64,000 nucleotides of DNA, taken from NCBI GenBank assembly GCA_947494545.1, contig CANLVH010000002.1, positions 226,688 to 290,687 on the forward strand. The letters are read 5' to 3'. The notes below the pieces were generated by a model, which was not told the DNA's origin, did not search any database, and worked only from the letters and a program-made list of their open reading frames with translations. The translations under genes and the position numbers were made by a program. Source of the DNA: an uncultured Mesonia sp. Its GTDB lineage: Bacteria > Bacteroidota > Bacteroidia > Flavobacteriales > Flavobacteriaceae. Position 1 is the first letter of the stretch, and each line of letters opens with the position of its first letter. This document shows positions 27,815 to 36,259 of the stretch, in pieces.

Positions 27815-27822
27815 TATATTTG
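27815..27822 (+). promoter_or_regulatory. -7 element at the SRPBCC-SDR-photolyase cassette
   Basis: TATATTTG is an exact -7 match that ends only four bases before the ATG at 27827. If used, transcription would start at or next to the start codon, a nearly leaderless message. It may alternatively be a chance match. Confidence 0.4.
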
Positions 27823-27826
27823 TTTT

Positions 27827-28297
27827 ATGAAAATTTATACTTTACACGAAAAGCAAAAGCTTCCCATTAGCATAGATAAAGCTTGGAATTTCTTTTCTGA
27901 CCCTAAAAACCTCAAAACTATCACTCCAGATTATATGGGATTTGATATTGTTGGTGGCGCAGACAGAAAAATGTACTCCGGACAAATAATAGAATATATC
28001 GTAACACCCATAGCCGGAATAAAAACAAAATGGGTAACCGAAATCACCCACATAAAAGAAAAAGAATTCTTCGTAGACGAACAACGTTTTGGACCTTACA
28101 AATTATGGCATCACAAGCATTTTTTAAAACCAATAGAAAACGGCGTTTTGATGGAAGATTTACTGCATTACAAACTACCAATGGGAAAATTGGGACAATT
28201 GGCGCATCCGTTTTTGGTTAAACCGAAATTAAAAGAAATTTTTAACTATCGTTTTAAAAAGTTAATTGACCTCTTTGGAGAATATAAAACACCGTAA
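27827..28297 (+). CDS. SRPBCC family protein (ligand-binding START-like fold)
   Basis: 156 residues matching the SRPBCC/polyketide cyclase-dehydrase fold found beside photolyase genes in flavobacteria. It opens with a strand, then a helix (ISIDKAWNFFSDPKNLKTITPDYMGFDIV). A long antiparallel sheet follows (IEYIVTPIAGIKTKWVTEITHI, FFVDEQRFGPYKLWHHKHFL) and a C-terminal helix (FNYRFKKLIDLFG) closes the pocket. The ligand is unknown; no catalytic residue is evident. The stop codon is followed at once by the SDR start (one base between), so the cassette is one transcription unit. It possibly belongs to a light or oxidative stress response, inferred from the photolyase. Confidence 0.85.
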   Translation: MKIYTLHEKQKLPISIDKAWNFFSDPKNLKTITPDYMGFDIVGGADRKMYSGQIIEYIVTPIAGIKTKWVTEITHIKEKEFFVDEQRFGPYKLWHHKHFLKPIENGVLMEDLLHYKLPMGKLGQLAHPFLVKPKLKEIFNYRFKKLIDLFGEYKTP

Positions 28298-28298
28298 A

Positions 28299-28994
28299 AT
28301 GAAAAACATATTATTAATAGGCGGTAGCCACGGAATTAGTACCGAGGTTGCAAATTTACTTCAGCAAGATTATACTGTTTACGCTGCTTGTCGTACAAAA
28401 GGAGATTTAAAAAGCAGAAAAGTAAATTATTTAGAATATGATGCTTTAAGAGATGATATTACAGATTTAGATTTACCGGAAACTTTAGACGGTTTTATAT
28501 TTTGCCCCGGCACAATTAATCTAAAACCTTTTAAAATGCTAAATCCGGAAACTTTTGAGAAAGATTTTGAATTAAATTTTATGGCTTTGGTAAAAAGTTT
28601 AAAAGGTGTATTTTCTAAATTAAAAAATTCAAAACAGGCAAGTTTTGTATTTTTTAGTACCGTAGCGGTTCAAACAGGAATGCCGTTTCATACTAGCATT
28701 GCTGCTTCCAAAGGCGCTATTGAGGGTTTTGCGCGATCACTCGCCGCAGAGCACGCGCCACAAATGCGGGTAAATGTGATAGACCCAAGCTTAATAGATA
28801 CTCCCTTGGCAGAAAAATTATTGGGTAGCGATAAGAAAAAAGAAAAAATGGCAGACAGACATCCGCTAAAGCGAGTAGGAAACACAAACGATATTGCCGA
28901 AATGGTGCGGTTTCTAATAAGCGATAAAACCGGTTGGATTACCGGTCAAGTTTTGGGTGTTGATGGTGGTTTATCATCTTTAAATATTCAGTAG
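28299..28994 (+). CDS. Atypical short-chain dehydrogenase/reductase, missing catalytic Tyr
   Basis: 231-residue SDR-fold protein. I use the ATG at 28299; a TTG 33 bases upstream overlaps the SRPBCC gene. The nucleotide-binding turn reads GGSHGIS (residues 8-14), where the usual last Gly is Ser. Ser120 of the catalytic set is present in FFSTVAVQTG and Lys138 in the ASK motif, but the Tyr four residues before that Lys is Ile134 (SIAASK). An Ala-Ala-Ser-Lys stretch and the C-terminal VLGVDGG are typical SDR. So the fold is intact while the proton-donating Tyr is gone. It may bind NAD(P) without normal dehydrogenase chemistry. It sits between SRPBCC and photolyase genes with tiny gaps. Confidence 0.85.
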   Translation: MKNILLIGGSHGISTEVANLLQQDYTVYAACRTKGDLKSRKVNYLEYDALRDDITDLDLPETLDGFIFCPGTINLKPFKMLNPETFEKDFELNFMALVKSLKGVFSKLKNSKQASFVFFSTVAVQTGMPFHTSIAASKGAIEGFARSLAAEHAPQMRVNVIDPSLIDTPLAEKLLGSDKKKEKMADRHPLKRVGNTNDIAEMVRFLISDKTGWITGQVLGVDGGLSSLNIQ

Positions 28995-28997
28995 AAA

Positions 28998-30308
28998 ATG
29001 GCTAAAGAGAAGTATACTATTTTTTGGTTTAGAAGAGATTTGCGCCTTGATGACAATATTGGCTTGTTAGAAGCTCTAAAAGGAAACATGCCCGTACTTC
29101 CCATTTTTATTTTTGATACAGAAATTTTAAAAGATCTTCCTAAAAACGATGCTAGACTTACTTTTATTTATAAAAAAACACAAGAAATAAGAAAGCAGTT
29201 ACAAGACAAATACGATAGCTCTTTAGCCATTTATAATGGAAAACCTTTAGAAGTTTTTAAAAAATTGCTACAAGAATATAGTATCAAAGCCGTTTATACC
29301 AACCGGGATTATGAACCTTATGCCAAAAAAAGAGATAAAGAAATAAAAGATTTTTTAAAGAATAAAGAAGTCGATTTCTATGATTTTAAAGATCAAGTAA
29401 TTATTGAGAAAGATGAAATCGTAAAAGCAGATGGCGACCCTTATTTGGTTTATACTCCTTATATGAAAAAATGGAAAAAACAATTTGATGCAGATAAACT
29501 AAAAATTCACTATACGGCTTCTTATCTAGATAATCTAATTCAAAATACACGTTTGCCTAACTTAAGTCTGACAGATTTAGGATTCAAAAAATCTTCTATA
29601 GAAATTCCAGATTGCGATATAACACCAAGTTTGATAGATAATTACGAAGACACTCGCAATATTCCTTCAAAAGAAGGAACTTCACGCTTAGGCGTACATT
29701 TGCGTTTTGGCACAATTGGCATCCGTAAAGTAGTAAAAAAAGCTACTAATAGTAACAATGAAACTTTTTTGGAAGAGCTTATTTGGCGCGAATTTTTTAT
29801 GCAAATTTTATATCACTTTCCGGAAACCCTTACAGAGGCTTTTAAGAAAAAGTACGATAATATTAAGTGGCGAAATAATAAAGATGAATTTGAAAAATGG
29901 AAAAACGGGAAAACCGGCTTTGCTCTTGTAGATGCAGGAATGCGACAACTAAACCAAACTGGCTTTATGCATAATCGTGTAAGGATGGTAGTAGGCAGCT
30001 TTCTTACCAAACATTTATTGATAGATTGGCGCTGGGGCGAAGCCTATTTTGCAGAAAAACTTTTAGATTACGAAATGGCCTCTAATGTAGGAAATTGGCA
30101 ATGGGTTGCCGGAAGCGGCGTAGATTCTATGCCGTATTTTAGAATATTTAACCCGAATAGTCAGTTAGATAAGTTTGATAAGAATAGAGAATACGTAAAA
30201 AACTGGATTGATGAATACGATACCAACGACTATCCGGATAAAATGGTAGACCATAAAACAGCGCGTGAACGCTGTTTAAAAGAATATAAAAAAGCAGTTA
30301 AAAGCTAA
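28998..30308 (+). CDS. phr: Cryptochrome/deoxyribodipyrimidine photolyase family protein
   Basis: 436 residues, usual length for class I CPD photolyases. The N-terminal antenna-chromophore domain begins FWFRRDLRLDDN; the C-terminal FAD domain contains GTSRLGVHLRFGTIG, the ELIWREFFMQILYHFP helix and WRWGEAYFAEKLLDYEMASN, then NWQWVAGSGVDSMPYFRIFNP. These are the photolyase FAD and pyrimidine-dimer contact regions, and the Trp residues fit an electron-transfer triad. It repairs cyclobutane dimers using blue light; a cryptochrome signalling role cannot be excluded. Last gene of the cassette. It converges on the KdsB-KdnB gene with only five bases between stop codons and no evident terminator. 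Confidence 0.93.
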   Translation: MAKEKYTIFWFRRDLRLDDNIGLLEALKGNMPVLPIFIFDTEILKDLPKNDARLTFIYKKTQEIRKQLQDKYDSSLAIYNGKPLEVFKKLLQEYSIKAVYTNRDYEPYAKKRDKEIKDFLKNKEVDFYDFKDQVIIEKDEIVKADGDPYLVYTPYMKKWKKQFDADKLKIHYTASYLDNLIQNTRLPNLSLTDLGFKKSSIEIPDCDITPSLIDNYEDTRNIPSKEGTSRLGVHLRFGTIGIRKVVKKATNSNNETFLEELIWREFFMQILYHFPETLTEAFKKKYDNIKWRNNKDEFEKWKNGKTGFALVDAGMRQLNQTGFMHNRVRMVVGSFLTKHLLIDWRWGEAYFAEKLLDYEMASNVGNWQWVAGSGVDSMPYFRIFNPNSQLDKFDKNREYVKNWIDEYDTNDYPDKMVDHKTARERCLKEYKKAVKS

Positions 30309-30313
30309 TTATT

Positions 30314-32188
30314 TTACATTTGTTTGTACAAATTATACATTCGCTCTCTAGTCATTTTTTCGCGCCAATTATTGCCTAAAGCGTTTTCCCACAACGGATC
30401 CATCTGCATAGAAACATCTATCATAATATTAATTTGCTCATCGCTAAGGTCTTTGCAAATATTTTGCGGAATGTTTATTTGATGTTTTTTGACCATTTGT
30501 TTAAAAATTTTCACATCTTTCGGGTAAAAATCTTCTAATTTGTCAAAAACAATGCAATTGCCAATGCCGTGATGTGTTCCTAAGAGATAAGACAAACCGT
30601 AACTTAAGGCATGCGCTACACCAACTTGCGAGTAAGCAATACTCATCCCGCCGTGCCAAGAAGCCATCATTAATTTTGCGCGGGCTTCTTCTTCGTTTTT
30701 GTAAGAATCGTTTAAAAATATGTCTAAACAAAGTTCGTATGCTTTCTCGCCGTAGCTTTCGCTAAAGGTATTAAGATAAGTTCCGTTAAGAGATTCTACA
30801 CAATGTATAAAACAATCCATACCCGTATAAAACCATTGGTCTTTTTCTACGGTTTTGGTTAAATCATAATCTAATATTACTTGATCAAAAGGCGTAAAAT
30901 CTGAGTTGATTCCTAATTTTTTCTCTGGCCCGGTAAGAACGGTTGTTCTAGAAACTTCTGCGCCGGTACCGGAGATTGTTGGTATGCCAACGTGATATAA
31001 TGCTGGTCTTTTCACCAAATCCCAACCTTGATATTCTGAAGATTTCCCGGGGTTTTTCAATAAAATAGCAACTGCTTTTGCTAAATCTAACATAGTGCCG
31101 CCACCAATGCCAACAATACCGCTTGGCATTAATTGAAAATCATTTTTAATTTTTTCTACTAAGGCATCTACTTGAGCTGTAGACGGCTCTTCTTTCGCAG
31201 AAATAAAGATAATTTTATCGTTTCCTTTGGTATGTATACGATTTAAAAATTTGGTTTCGTTTTCAAATACGCTATCTACCAAAAATATAAATGGCGCTCC
31301 AATAGCTCTTTTCTCGTTAAGTATAAATGGTAATTGATCAAAACTACCTTTGCCAAAAACAACTTTTGGCACCATTGGGAAGTTTTTAAAACCGGGATCT
31401 GCTTTGGTTTTTTTTACTGGTTTTGAGGTGGCTTTTTTAGAATCGTCTGTCCAAATTTCATTTGCTTCTTGCAAGTCTTCCGGTGTATCAATCTCGATAC
31501 CTTGCGCATTACTTTCTATCATTTTTATTGTTTTACCATATTCTAAATAACGTAAGCATTCTATCTTTTCTGCAGCTTCTACCGCCCGCATTGGCAGATG
31601 ATAAAAATCTAACAAAGCATTTTTTCTAAATGCATAAATACCTTTATGCTTATAATAAGTAAGCTTGGTTTCTTGGTCTCTTGGGTAAGGTATTGGCGAT
31701 CTAGAAAAGTAAAGCGCAAAATTATTTTGATCTACCACCACTTTTACCGTATTGGGATCTGTAATCTCTTCGTGAATACTTATGGGAGTCATTAAAGAAG
31801 CTAAATCTATTTGTTCTGCATCTTTTTGTTTAAAAACTTCCAAAACCTTTTCTAGACTTTCTTTTTTGGTAAAGGGTTCATCTCCTTGCACATTTACAAC
31901 AATATCTACATCCATATCTGCAACAGCCTCCGCAATTCTGTCGCTACCGCATTCGTGCTGTTCTTTACTTCTTATTGCTTTGCCGCCGTTATTTACAATC
32001 TCGTCATAAATTATTGGGCTATCGGTAACTACAAATACTTCGTCAAAAAGTTGGGTAGCTACAGTAGCCTCATACGTTCTTCTAATTACGGACATCCCGT
32101 TGAGTTCTTGCATTAATTTACCGGGAAATCTTGTTGCAGCGTAACGCGCGGGTATCATAGCGATAACCTTCAAATTTGTAGTACTCAA
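30314..32188 (-). CDS. KdsB-KdnB fusion: CMP-Kdo synthetase plus Kdo 8-oxidase
   Basis: 624 residues in two recognisable enzymes. Residues about 7-247 are CMP-Kdo synthetase (KdsB), with the [12 protein letters not shown] nucleotide loop at 13-24, NVQGDEP at 99-105 and [11 protein letters not shown] near 160-170. A Lys/Pro-rich linker (about 248-272) joins it to residues 273-624, a group III iron-dependent alcohol dehydrogenase-like domain with GGGTMLD at 362-368 and [11 protein letters not shown] at 403-413. The metal-binding His cluster lies in the later [19 protein letters not shown]. The second half matches KdnB, which oxidises the C8 hydroxyl of Kdo on the way to 8-amino-Kdo in Shewanella. 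No KdnA aminotransferase is in the window. Start ATG at 32188. Confidence 0.9.
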   Translation of the reverse strand: MSTTNLKVIAMIPARYAATRFPGKLMQELNGMSVIRRTYEATVATQLFDEVFVVTDSPIIYDEIVNNGGKAIRSKEQHECGSDRIAEAVADMDVDIVVNVQGDEPFTKKESLEKVLEVFKQKDAEQIDLASLMTPISIHEEITDPNTVKVVVDQNNFALYFSRSPIPYPRDQETKLTYYKHKGIYAFRKNALLDFYHLPMRAVEAAEKIECLRYLEYGKTIKMIESNAQGIEIDTPEDLQEANEIWTDDSKKATSKPVKKTKADPGFKNFPMVPKVVFGKGSFDQLPFILNEKRAIGAPFIFLVDSVFENETKFLNRIHTKGNDKIIFISAKEEPSTAQVDALVEKIKNDFQLMPSGIVGIGGGTMLDLAKAVAILLKNPGKSSEYQGWDLVKRPALYHVGIPTISGTGAEVSRTTVLTGPEKKLGINSDFTPFDQVILDYDLTKTVEKDQWFYTGMDCFIHCVESLNGTYLNTFSESYGEKAYELCLDIFLNDSYKNEEEARAKLMMASWHGGMSIAYSQVGVAHALSYGLSYLLGTHHGIGNCIVFDKLEDFYPKDVKIFKQMVKKHQINIPQNICKDLSDEQINIMIDVSMQMDPLWENALGNNWREKMTRERMYNLYKQM

Positions 32189-32214
32189 AATATTATTGCT
32201 TTTTTATAATTAAT

Positions 32215-32222
32215 CAAATGTA
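32215..32222 (-). promoter_or_regulatory. Candidate -7 element for the KdsB-KdnB gene
   Basis: TACATTTG on the minus strand is an exact -7 match, ending 26 bases before the ATG. A TTTG is 14 bases upstream (32240-32237), slightly close for a -33 element. Confidence 0.42.
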
Positions 32223-32264
32223 AGGCTTTTTTAAACCAAAGGGAATTTAAAAGACTAAATATAG

Positions 32265-33695
32265 CTAAGAATTCTCGACAAAAAAATCGTCTTTAAAACC
32301 TATTAAATATAACTTTTCTTGTGCCCGCGTGCAAGCCGTGTATAACCAACGTAAATATTCTTGCGTAATACCATCGCGCAAATAAGGTTGCTCTACAAAA
32401 ACGGTATTCCATTGGCCACCTTGCGATTTATGACAAGTTATGGCATAACTGAATTTAACTTGCAAAGCATTAAAAAACGGATTGTTTTTTACCTTCATAA
32501 ATCGCTTGTATTTAGAAGTTTCGTCGGCATAATCTTTATTTACCTCTTGGTAAAGTTTGTTACTGTCTTCGTAAGGCAATGCGGGCGCGTTAATATCTAA
32601 AGTATCTAAGAGAATCACCGTTTCAAAAGCTTTCATTTTGGGATAATCTACCATTTGCACGTTTACTTCGGCAAACCTAAAACCATATAATTCTTTAATT
32701 GCAAAAATCTCTAGTATTTCTAAAATATCGCCATTGGCAATAAATCCGGCTTCAGAATTCGGTTTAATCCAAAAATAATTATTCTTTACCACCATAAGGT
32801 AGTCGCCGGCGCTTATTTCGCTTTCGCGGAAAAGAATGCGCGAACGTATTTGTTGGTTATAAATATTTGCTCGTTTGTTAGATTGAACAATAATAGCTGT
32901 TTCTTCATGCCCTAAATTGCTGTAAGCATCGTTAATGGCATCCATAATTTCATAACCGTCTACTAAACGCTCAAAATCTCCTCCTACATTTTTATTGAAT
33001 TTAAAACTCTCATAAAATTCATCTGCCAAAACTTCTCGCAACTTCGTGGCATTTTCTAAAATACCACTTTCTAGGTTTTGTCGCACTACTTCAGTAAGTT
33101 CTATCTGGTCTACATCTTTTTGAAAGCTCAAGCTTAATTTATCGGCTTCTAAAGCCGGACTTATAGCCAACTTTACAGGTGGTAATTGCGCGGTGTCACC
33201 AATAAACATAAGCTTACAATTTCTGCCAGAATAAACATATTCTATCAAATCGTCTAATAGCGAGCCGTTTTCAAAAAGTTTAGAATTTTGAGAATGATCA
33301 GATATCATAGAAGCTTCGTCTATAATAAAGATGGTATTTTTATGTTTGTTGCGTTGCAGAACAAATTCTACCTTAGAAGCACTACCCTTTTTAGGATAGT
33401 ATATTTTTTTATGTATAGTATGCGCTTGGTAACCCGAATAATTTGTCATTACTTTTGCAGCACGCCCGGTGGGAGCGGCTAGAACCGGACTCATTTTAAC
33501 CTTCCATAAATTTTTTACCAACGTACCAATTATGGTCGTTTTACCGGTTCCGGCATAGCCTTTGAGTAAGAATAATTGATCTTTTTTAGGATTTAAAGCA
33601 AAATTGGCAATTTTTTGTAAAGCAATATCTTGTTGACTGGTTACTTTGTGCGGAAAATCTTGCAATAAGAGTTTGTAAAATTGGTTTGCCGTCAT
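32265..33695 (-). CDS. RecD-like / AAA-family ATP-dependent helicase
   Basis: 476-residue superfamily 1B-type helicase. Walker A is GYAGTGKTT (about residues 45-53), followed by motif Ia-like LAAPTGRAA, the DEAS Walker B motif (IIDEASMIS), and motif III (MFIGDTAQLPPV). The C-terminal UvrD-like module has the ITCHKSQGGQWNTVFV motif and LYTACTRAQEKLYLIG. It is shorter than RecD and lacks the RecD2 N-terminal domain, so it is best called a PIF1/RecD-like helicase for DNA maintenance. The start follows a good -7 element on the minus strand and diverges from the 33811 gene. It precedes the KdsB-KdnB gene in the same direction with a 76-base gap. Confidence 0.9.
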   Translation of the reverse strand: MTANQFYKLLLQDFPHKVTSQQDIALQKIANFALNPKKDQLFLLKGYAGTGKTTIIGTLVKNLWKVKMSPVLAAPTGRAAKVMTNYSGYQAHTIHKKIYYPKKGSASKVEFVLQRNKHKNTIFIIDEASMISDHSQNSKLFENGSLLDDLIEYVYSGRNCKLMFIGDTAQLPPVKLAISPALEADKLSLSFQKDVDQIELTEVVRQNLESGILENATKLREVLADEFYESFKFNKNVGGDFERLVDGYEIMDAINDAYSNLGHEETAIIVQSNKRANIYNQQIRSRILFRESEISAGDYLMVVKNNYFWIKPNSEAGFIANGDILEILEIFAIKELYGFRFAEVNVQMVDYPKMKAFETVILLDTLDINAPALPYEDSNKLYQEVNKDYADETSKYKRFMKVKNNPFFNALQVKFSYAITCHKSQGGQWNTVFVEQPYLRDGITQEYLRWLYTACTRAQEKLYLIGFKDDFFVENS

Positions 33696-33715
33696 AAATC
33701 AACTTGGTTAGACAT

Positions 33716-33723
33716 CAAATATA
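33716..33723 (-). promoter_or_regulatory. Candidate -7 element for the RecD-like helicase
   Basis: TATATTTG on the minus strand is an exact -7 match 20 bases before the helicase ATG. It belongs to a divergent promoter pair with the plus-strand element at 33768. Confidence 0.45.
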
Positions 33724-33767
33724 AGAGGATTTTTATCTTCTATACTTTTACGAATAAAAAAAAGTTG

Positions 33768-33775
33768 TAGATTTG
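33768..33775 (+). promoter_or_regulatory. Candidate -7 element for the 33811-35803 run
   Basis: TAGATTTG is an exact -7 match 35 bases before the ATG at 33811. CTTTTACG (33743-33750) lies near the -33 position but lacks a clean TTG. Confidence 0.45.
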
Positions 33776-33810
33776 CCAGTATACTAATATAATATTAAAG
33801 AATTAAAACT

Positions 33811-34461
33811 ATGAAACTTGTAATTCAATTACTATTATGGATTGTCATTGGATTTTTAGGCTACTTGACATTTAATGCCGTTTACGAACCAATACAATTC
33901 GATAAAGAAAAAGAAATTCGTTACCAAAAAGTAATTGATAGGTTAAAAGATATTAGAAAAGCAGAATTGGCTTACAAAGAAGTAACCGGAAGATTTGCAG
34001 GAGATTTTGAAAGTTTAATCACCTTTGTAGACACTGCAGATTTTACCATTACACAACGTAGAGATACTTCTTATCTAGACAAAGAATATCAAAAAACTTA
34101 TGGGGTAGATAAAATGATACAAGACGTAGTAATAGATACTATTGGCACCTATCCTGTAAAAGATTCTATCTTTAAAGAATCTGATCGTTACAAAAAAATG
34201 ATGTACGTGCCTACAACAGATAAAAAGAAATTTGATATTGATGCAGGAAGCATTACCAAAAACGAAACAAAAATTGCTGTTTTTGAAGTAAAAGTTCCTA
34301 AACGCGTTATTTTAGAAGGACTTGACAAGGACTTAATTGCACAAGAAGAGCAAGTAATCTCTGTAGATGGTGTAAACGGTAAATACATTCGGGTTGGTTC
34401 TATGAACGAAATTAATACTAGCGGTAACTGGCCAAAAGTTTACGGTGCTAATGACGAATAA
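33811..34461 (+). CDS. Conserved hypothetical protein with N-terminal membrane anchor
   Basis: 216 residues. One N-terminal membrane segment (residues 3-22, LVIQLLLWIVIGFLGYLTF) is followed by a helical stretch rich in Lys/Glu (about 30-60) and then mixed alpha-beta sequence to the end, without recognised catalytic motif. The orientation after the helix suggests a periplasmic body. It overlaps the DUF3822 gene by 11 bases and belongs with rsmD to one transcription unit. This neighbourhood, helicase-hypothetical-DUF3822-rsmD, is one I recall in flavobacteria, so it is a conserved gene of unknown role. Confidence 0.8.
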   Translation: MKLVIQLLLWIVIGFLGYLTFNAVYEPIQFDKEKEIRYQKVIDRLKDIRKAELAYKEVTGRFAGDFESLITFVDTADFTITQRRDTSYLDKEYQKTYGVDKMIQDVVIDTIGTYPVKDSIFKESDRYKKMMYVPTTDKKKFDIDAGSITKNETKIAVFEVKVPKRVILEGLDKDLIAQEEQVISVDGVNGKYIRVGSMNEINTSGNWPKVYGANDE

Positions 34462-35263
34462 AGCAACAGCAAACACTTATAAAATATCCATCTTGGTAAG
34501 CCGAGATGGATTTTCTTTTTGTGGCCAAAATCAGAAAGAAGAAGTTGTATTGTTAGAGCAGAAAATTTTTACCGAAGAAAAAACCACTCAAAATCTTTTA
34601 AAAAGTTTACAATCTTTTTTAGAACATACCGCCCCTTTTTCTGTAGAGGAAGTAAATGAAGTACGTGTTATTTATGCCAATCAATTATTTAGCCTTGTAC
34701 CACAAAAACTTTTTGATGAAAAAAATCTGACAGATTACCTCAAATTTAACATCAAATTACTACAGACAGATTTTATAGCTTATGACGCTTTATCTAAGAC
34801 TGCAGCCAATATAGTTTTTGTGCCCTATGCCAATATTAATAATTACCTTTTTGAAACTTTTGGAGAGTTTACCTATTCGCACTCTATTGGCATATTAATA
34901 GAAAGTTCTTTAGCCACGAAACCAACGAAAAAAACAGTATTTGTAAATTTTTACCAGAGTTTTTTTGAAGTTTGTTGCGTACAAGAAGAAAAACTGTTGC
35001 TTGGTAACAGCTTTGCTATAGAAACCCCGGAAGATTTTATATATTACCTTCTGTTTTGTTTTGAGCAATTAGAACTATCGCAAGAAGAAACCCCGGTAAT
35101 TTTATCTGGAAGTATAGAAAAAGATTCCGAAAATTATAAAATTTTATCTACCTATATTCGCAATATAGAGTTTGCAGAAACACCTGAATTCAAAACTCAA
35201 GAAAACACACAGCTTTCGGCACGTGTAGATTATACAAATTATTTACTATTAAACAGCTTATAG
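34451..35263 (+). CDS. DUF3822 family protein
   Basis: 270 residues starting at ATG 34451, inside the end of the previous gene; a GTG two codons upstream is less likely. The sequence (SRDGFSFC near residue 16, VVFVPYANINNYLF near 120, YLLFCFEQL near 200) is the DUF3822 pattern, an actin/FtsA-like ATPase-related fold in Bacteroidota. No direct biochemical role is known to me. The rsmD ATG follows the stop codon with no gap, so translation coupling is likely. Confidence 0.88.
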   Translation: MTNKATANTYKISILVSRDGFSFCGQNQKEEVVLLEQKIFTEEKTTQNLLKSLQSFLEHTAPFSVEEVNEVRVIYANQLFSLVPQKLFDEKNLTDYLKFNIKLLQTDFIAYDALSKTAANIVFVPYANINNYLFETFGEFTYSHSIGILIESSLATKPTKKTVFVNFYQSFFEVCCVQEEKLLLGNSFAIETPEDFIYYLLFCFEQLELSQEETPVILSGSIEKDSENYKILSTYIRNIEFAETPEFKTQENTQLSARVDYTNYLLLNSL

Positions 35264-35803
35264 ATGCGCATTATATCAGGAAAAAATAAAGGAAAACGTT
35301 TAATAGCTCCAAACAATTTACCGGTGCGGCCAACTACAGATATGGCTAAAGAAGCGCTTTTTAATATATTGAATAATTATGTAGAATTTAGCGAACTAAA
35401 GGTGCTAGATTTATTTACCGGCACCGGAAACATCTCTTACGAATTTGCTTCCCGCGGCGTAGAAGAAATAATTGCAGTAGACAAGCATTTTGGCTGCTTA
35501 AAGTTTATAAAACAAACAGCTTCGCAATTAGATATGCCCATAAAAACGGTTAAAACTGATGTTTTTAAATTTTTAGAAAAAACCAACTTACAATACGATT
35601 TAATTTTTGCAGATCCGCCTTACGATTTTACGCCAGAAGATTTAACTAAAATAAACAGCCTTGTTTTTGAAAAAGAATTGCTAACAGAAGGCGGTTATCT
35701 CATAATAGAACATTCGCAACATACCAATCTTAACGAAACCGGACATTTATTAGAATCTAGAAAATATGGCAATGCGGTGTTTAGCATCTTTAAACAAGAA
35801 TAA
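35264..35803 (+). CDS. rsmD: 16S rRNA (guanine966-N2)-methyltransferase RsmD
   Basis: 179-residue Rossmann methyltransferase that modifies G966 of 16S rRNA in the P-site region. It opens MRIISGKNKGKRL, then PVRPTTDMAKEALFNIL, the SAM loop VLDLFTGTGNISYE, an acidic VDKH and the N2-methylation motif FADPPYDF (DPPY near residue 115). Length and motif order fit the RsmD family. It closes the run that starts at 33811. RNase P RNA follows on the opposite strand almost immediately. Confidence 0.95.
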   Translation: MRIISGKNKGKRLIAPNNLPVRPTTDMAKEALFNILNNYVEFSELKVLDLFTGTGNISYEFASRGVEEIIAVDKHFGCLKFIKQTASQLDMPIKTVKTDVFKFLEKTNLQYDLIFADPPYDFTPEDLTKINSLVFEKELLTEGGYLIIEHSQHTNLNETGHLLESRKYGNAVFSIFKQE

Positions 35804-35804
35804 A

Positions 35805-36134
35805 AAAGTAGGCCTATAAGCCGGATTCTGTACACTTGCCTCAATAATTTAAGACAAGCTTCTTATCATTTATCTGGAATTTTTGTTACCAAAAATTTCT
35901 AAGCTGTCTACCCTCCGGCAACAATCGAGCAGATTTTAAAACCGGTTTACATGACATTGCACCGCATAGAGTTTACCTGGTTTCACTACAGCATTACCTG
36001 TACATTCTTTCTGTTGCACTTGTCCTATATAAATACCATTAATATCTATATGACGGCTATTAGCCGCTATGCCGCTCTATGGTGTCCGGACTTTCCTCCC
36101 TGGTAATTACCAAGGCGATAAGACGGCCTACTTT
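35805..36134 (-). ncRNA. rnpB: RNase P RNA (bacterial type A)
   Basis: The minus strand holds the RNase P RNA core. The 5' part starts GTAGGCCGTCTTATCGCC from 36131 and reaches the P4/CR-I signature GAGGAAAGTCCGGAC at about 36083-36099. Near the 3' end comes ACAGAATCCGGCTTATAGG. The first and last bases (AAAGTAGGCC and GGCCTACTTT) pair as helix P1, closing the molecule from 36134 to 35805. The RNA is the catalytic part of the enzyme that trims tRNA precursors at the 5' end. It is transcribed against its two neighbours, and the T run at 35802-35807 probably terminates it. No protein subunit gene (rnpA) is adjacent. Confidence 0.95.
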
Positions 36135-36138
36135 CCTG

Positions 36139-36146
36139 CAAAGATA
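36139..36146 (-). promoter_or_regulatory. -7 element of the RNase P RNA gene
   Basis: TATCTTTG on the minus strand is an exact -7 match that ends five bases before 36134, the first base of helix P1. The predicted start site therefore agrees with the RNA's structural 5' end. Confidence 0.6.
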
Positions 36147-36231
36147 AGCATAAGAAAGTTTTAATTTTTATTAGTAAATAATTTTTTATTAGAATAAAGG
36201 GCTTGTAGTTCCAAATGAAAAAAGCTATGTT

Positions 36232-36239
36232 TATATTTG
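36232..36239 (+). promoter_or_regulatory. Candidate -7 element for dnaX
   Basis: TATATTTG, an exact -7 match, ends 20 bases before the dnaX ATG at 36260. A TTG at 36203-36205 is 26 bases away, slightly long for a -33 element. Confidence 0.45.
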
Positions 36240-36259
36240 TGCTTTAATAGTTGATTTTT

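Noticed and set aside
35804..36259. Protein gene in the 456-base gap before dnaX
   Set aside because: The segment is RNase P RNA on the minus strand plus promoters; short frames in it break the RNA helices' logic.
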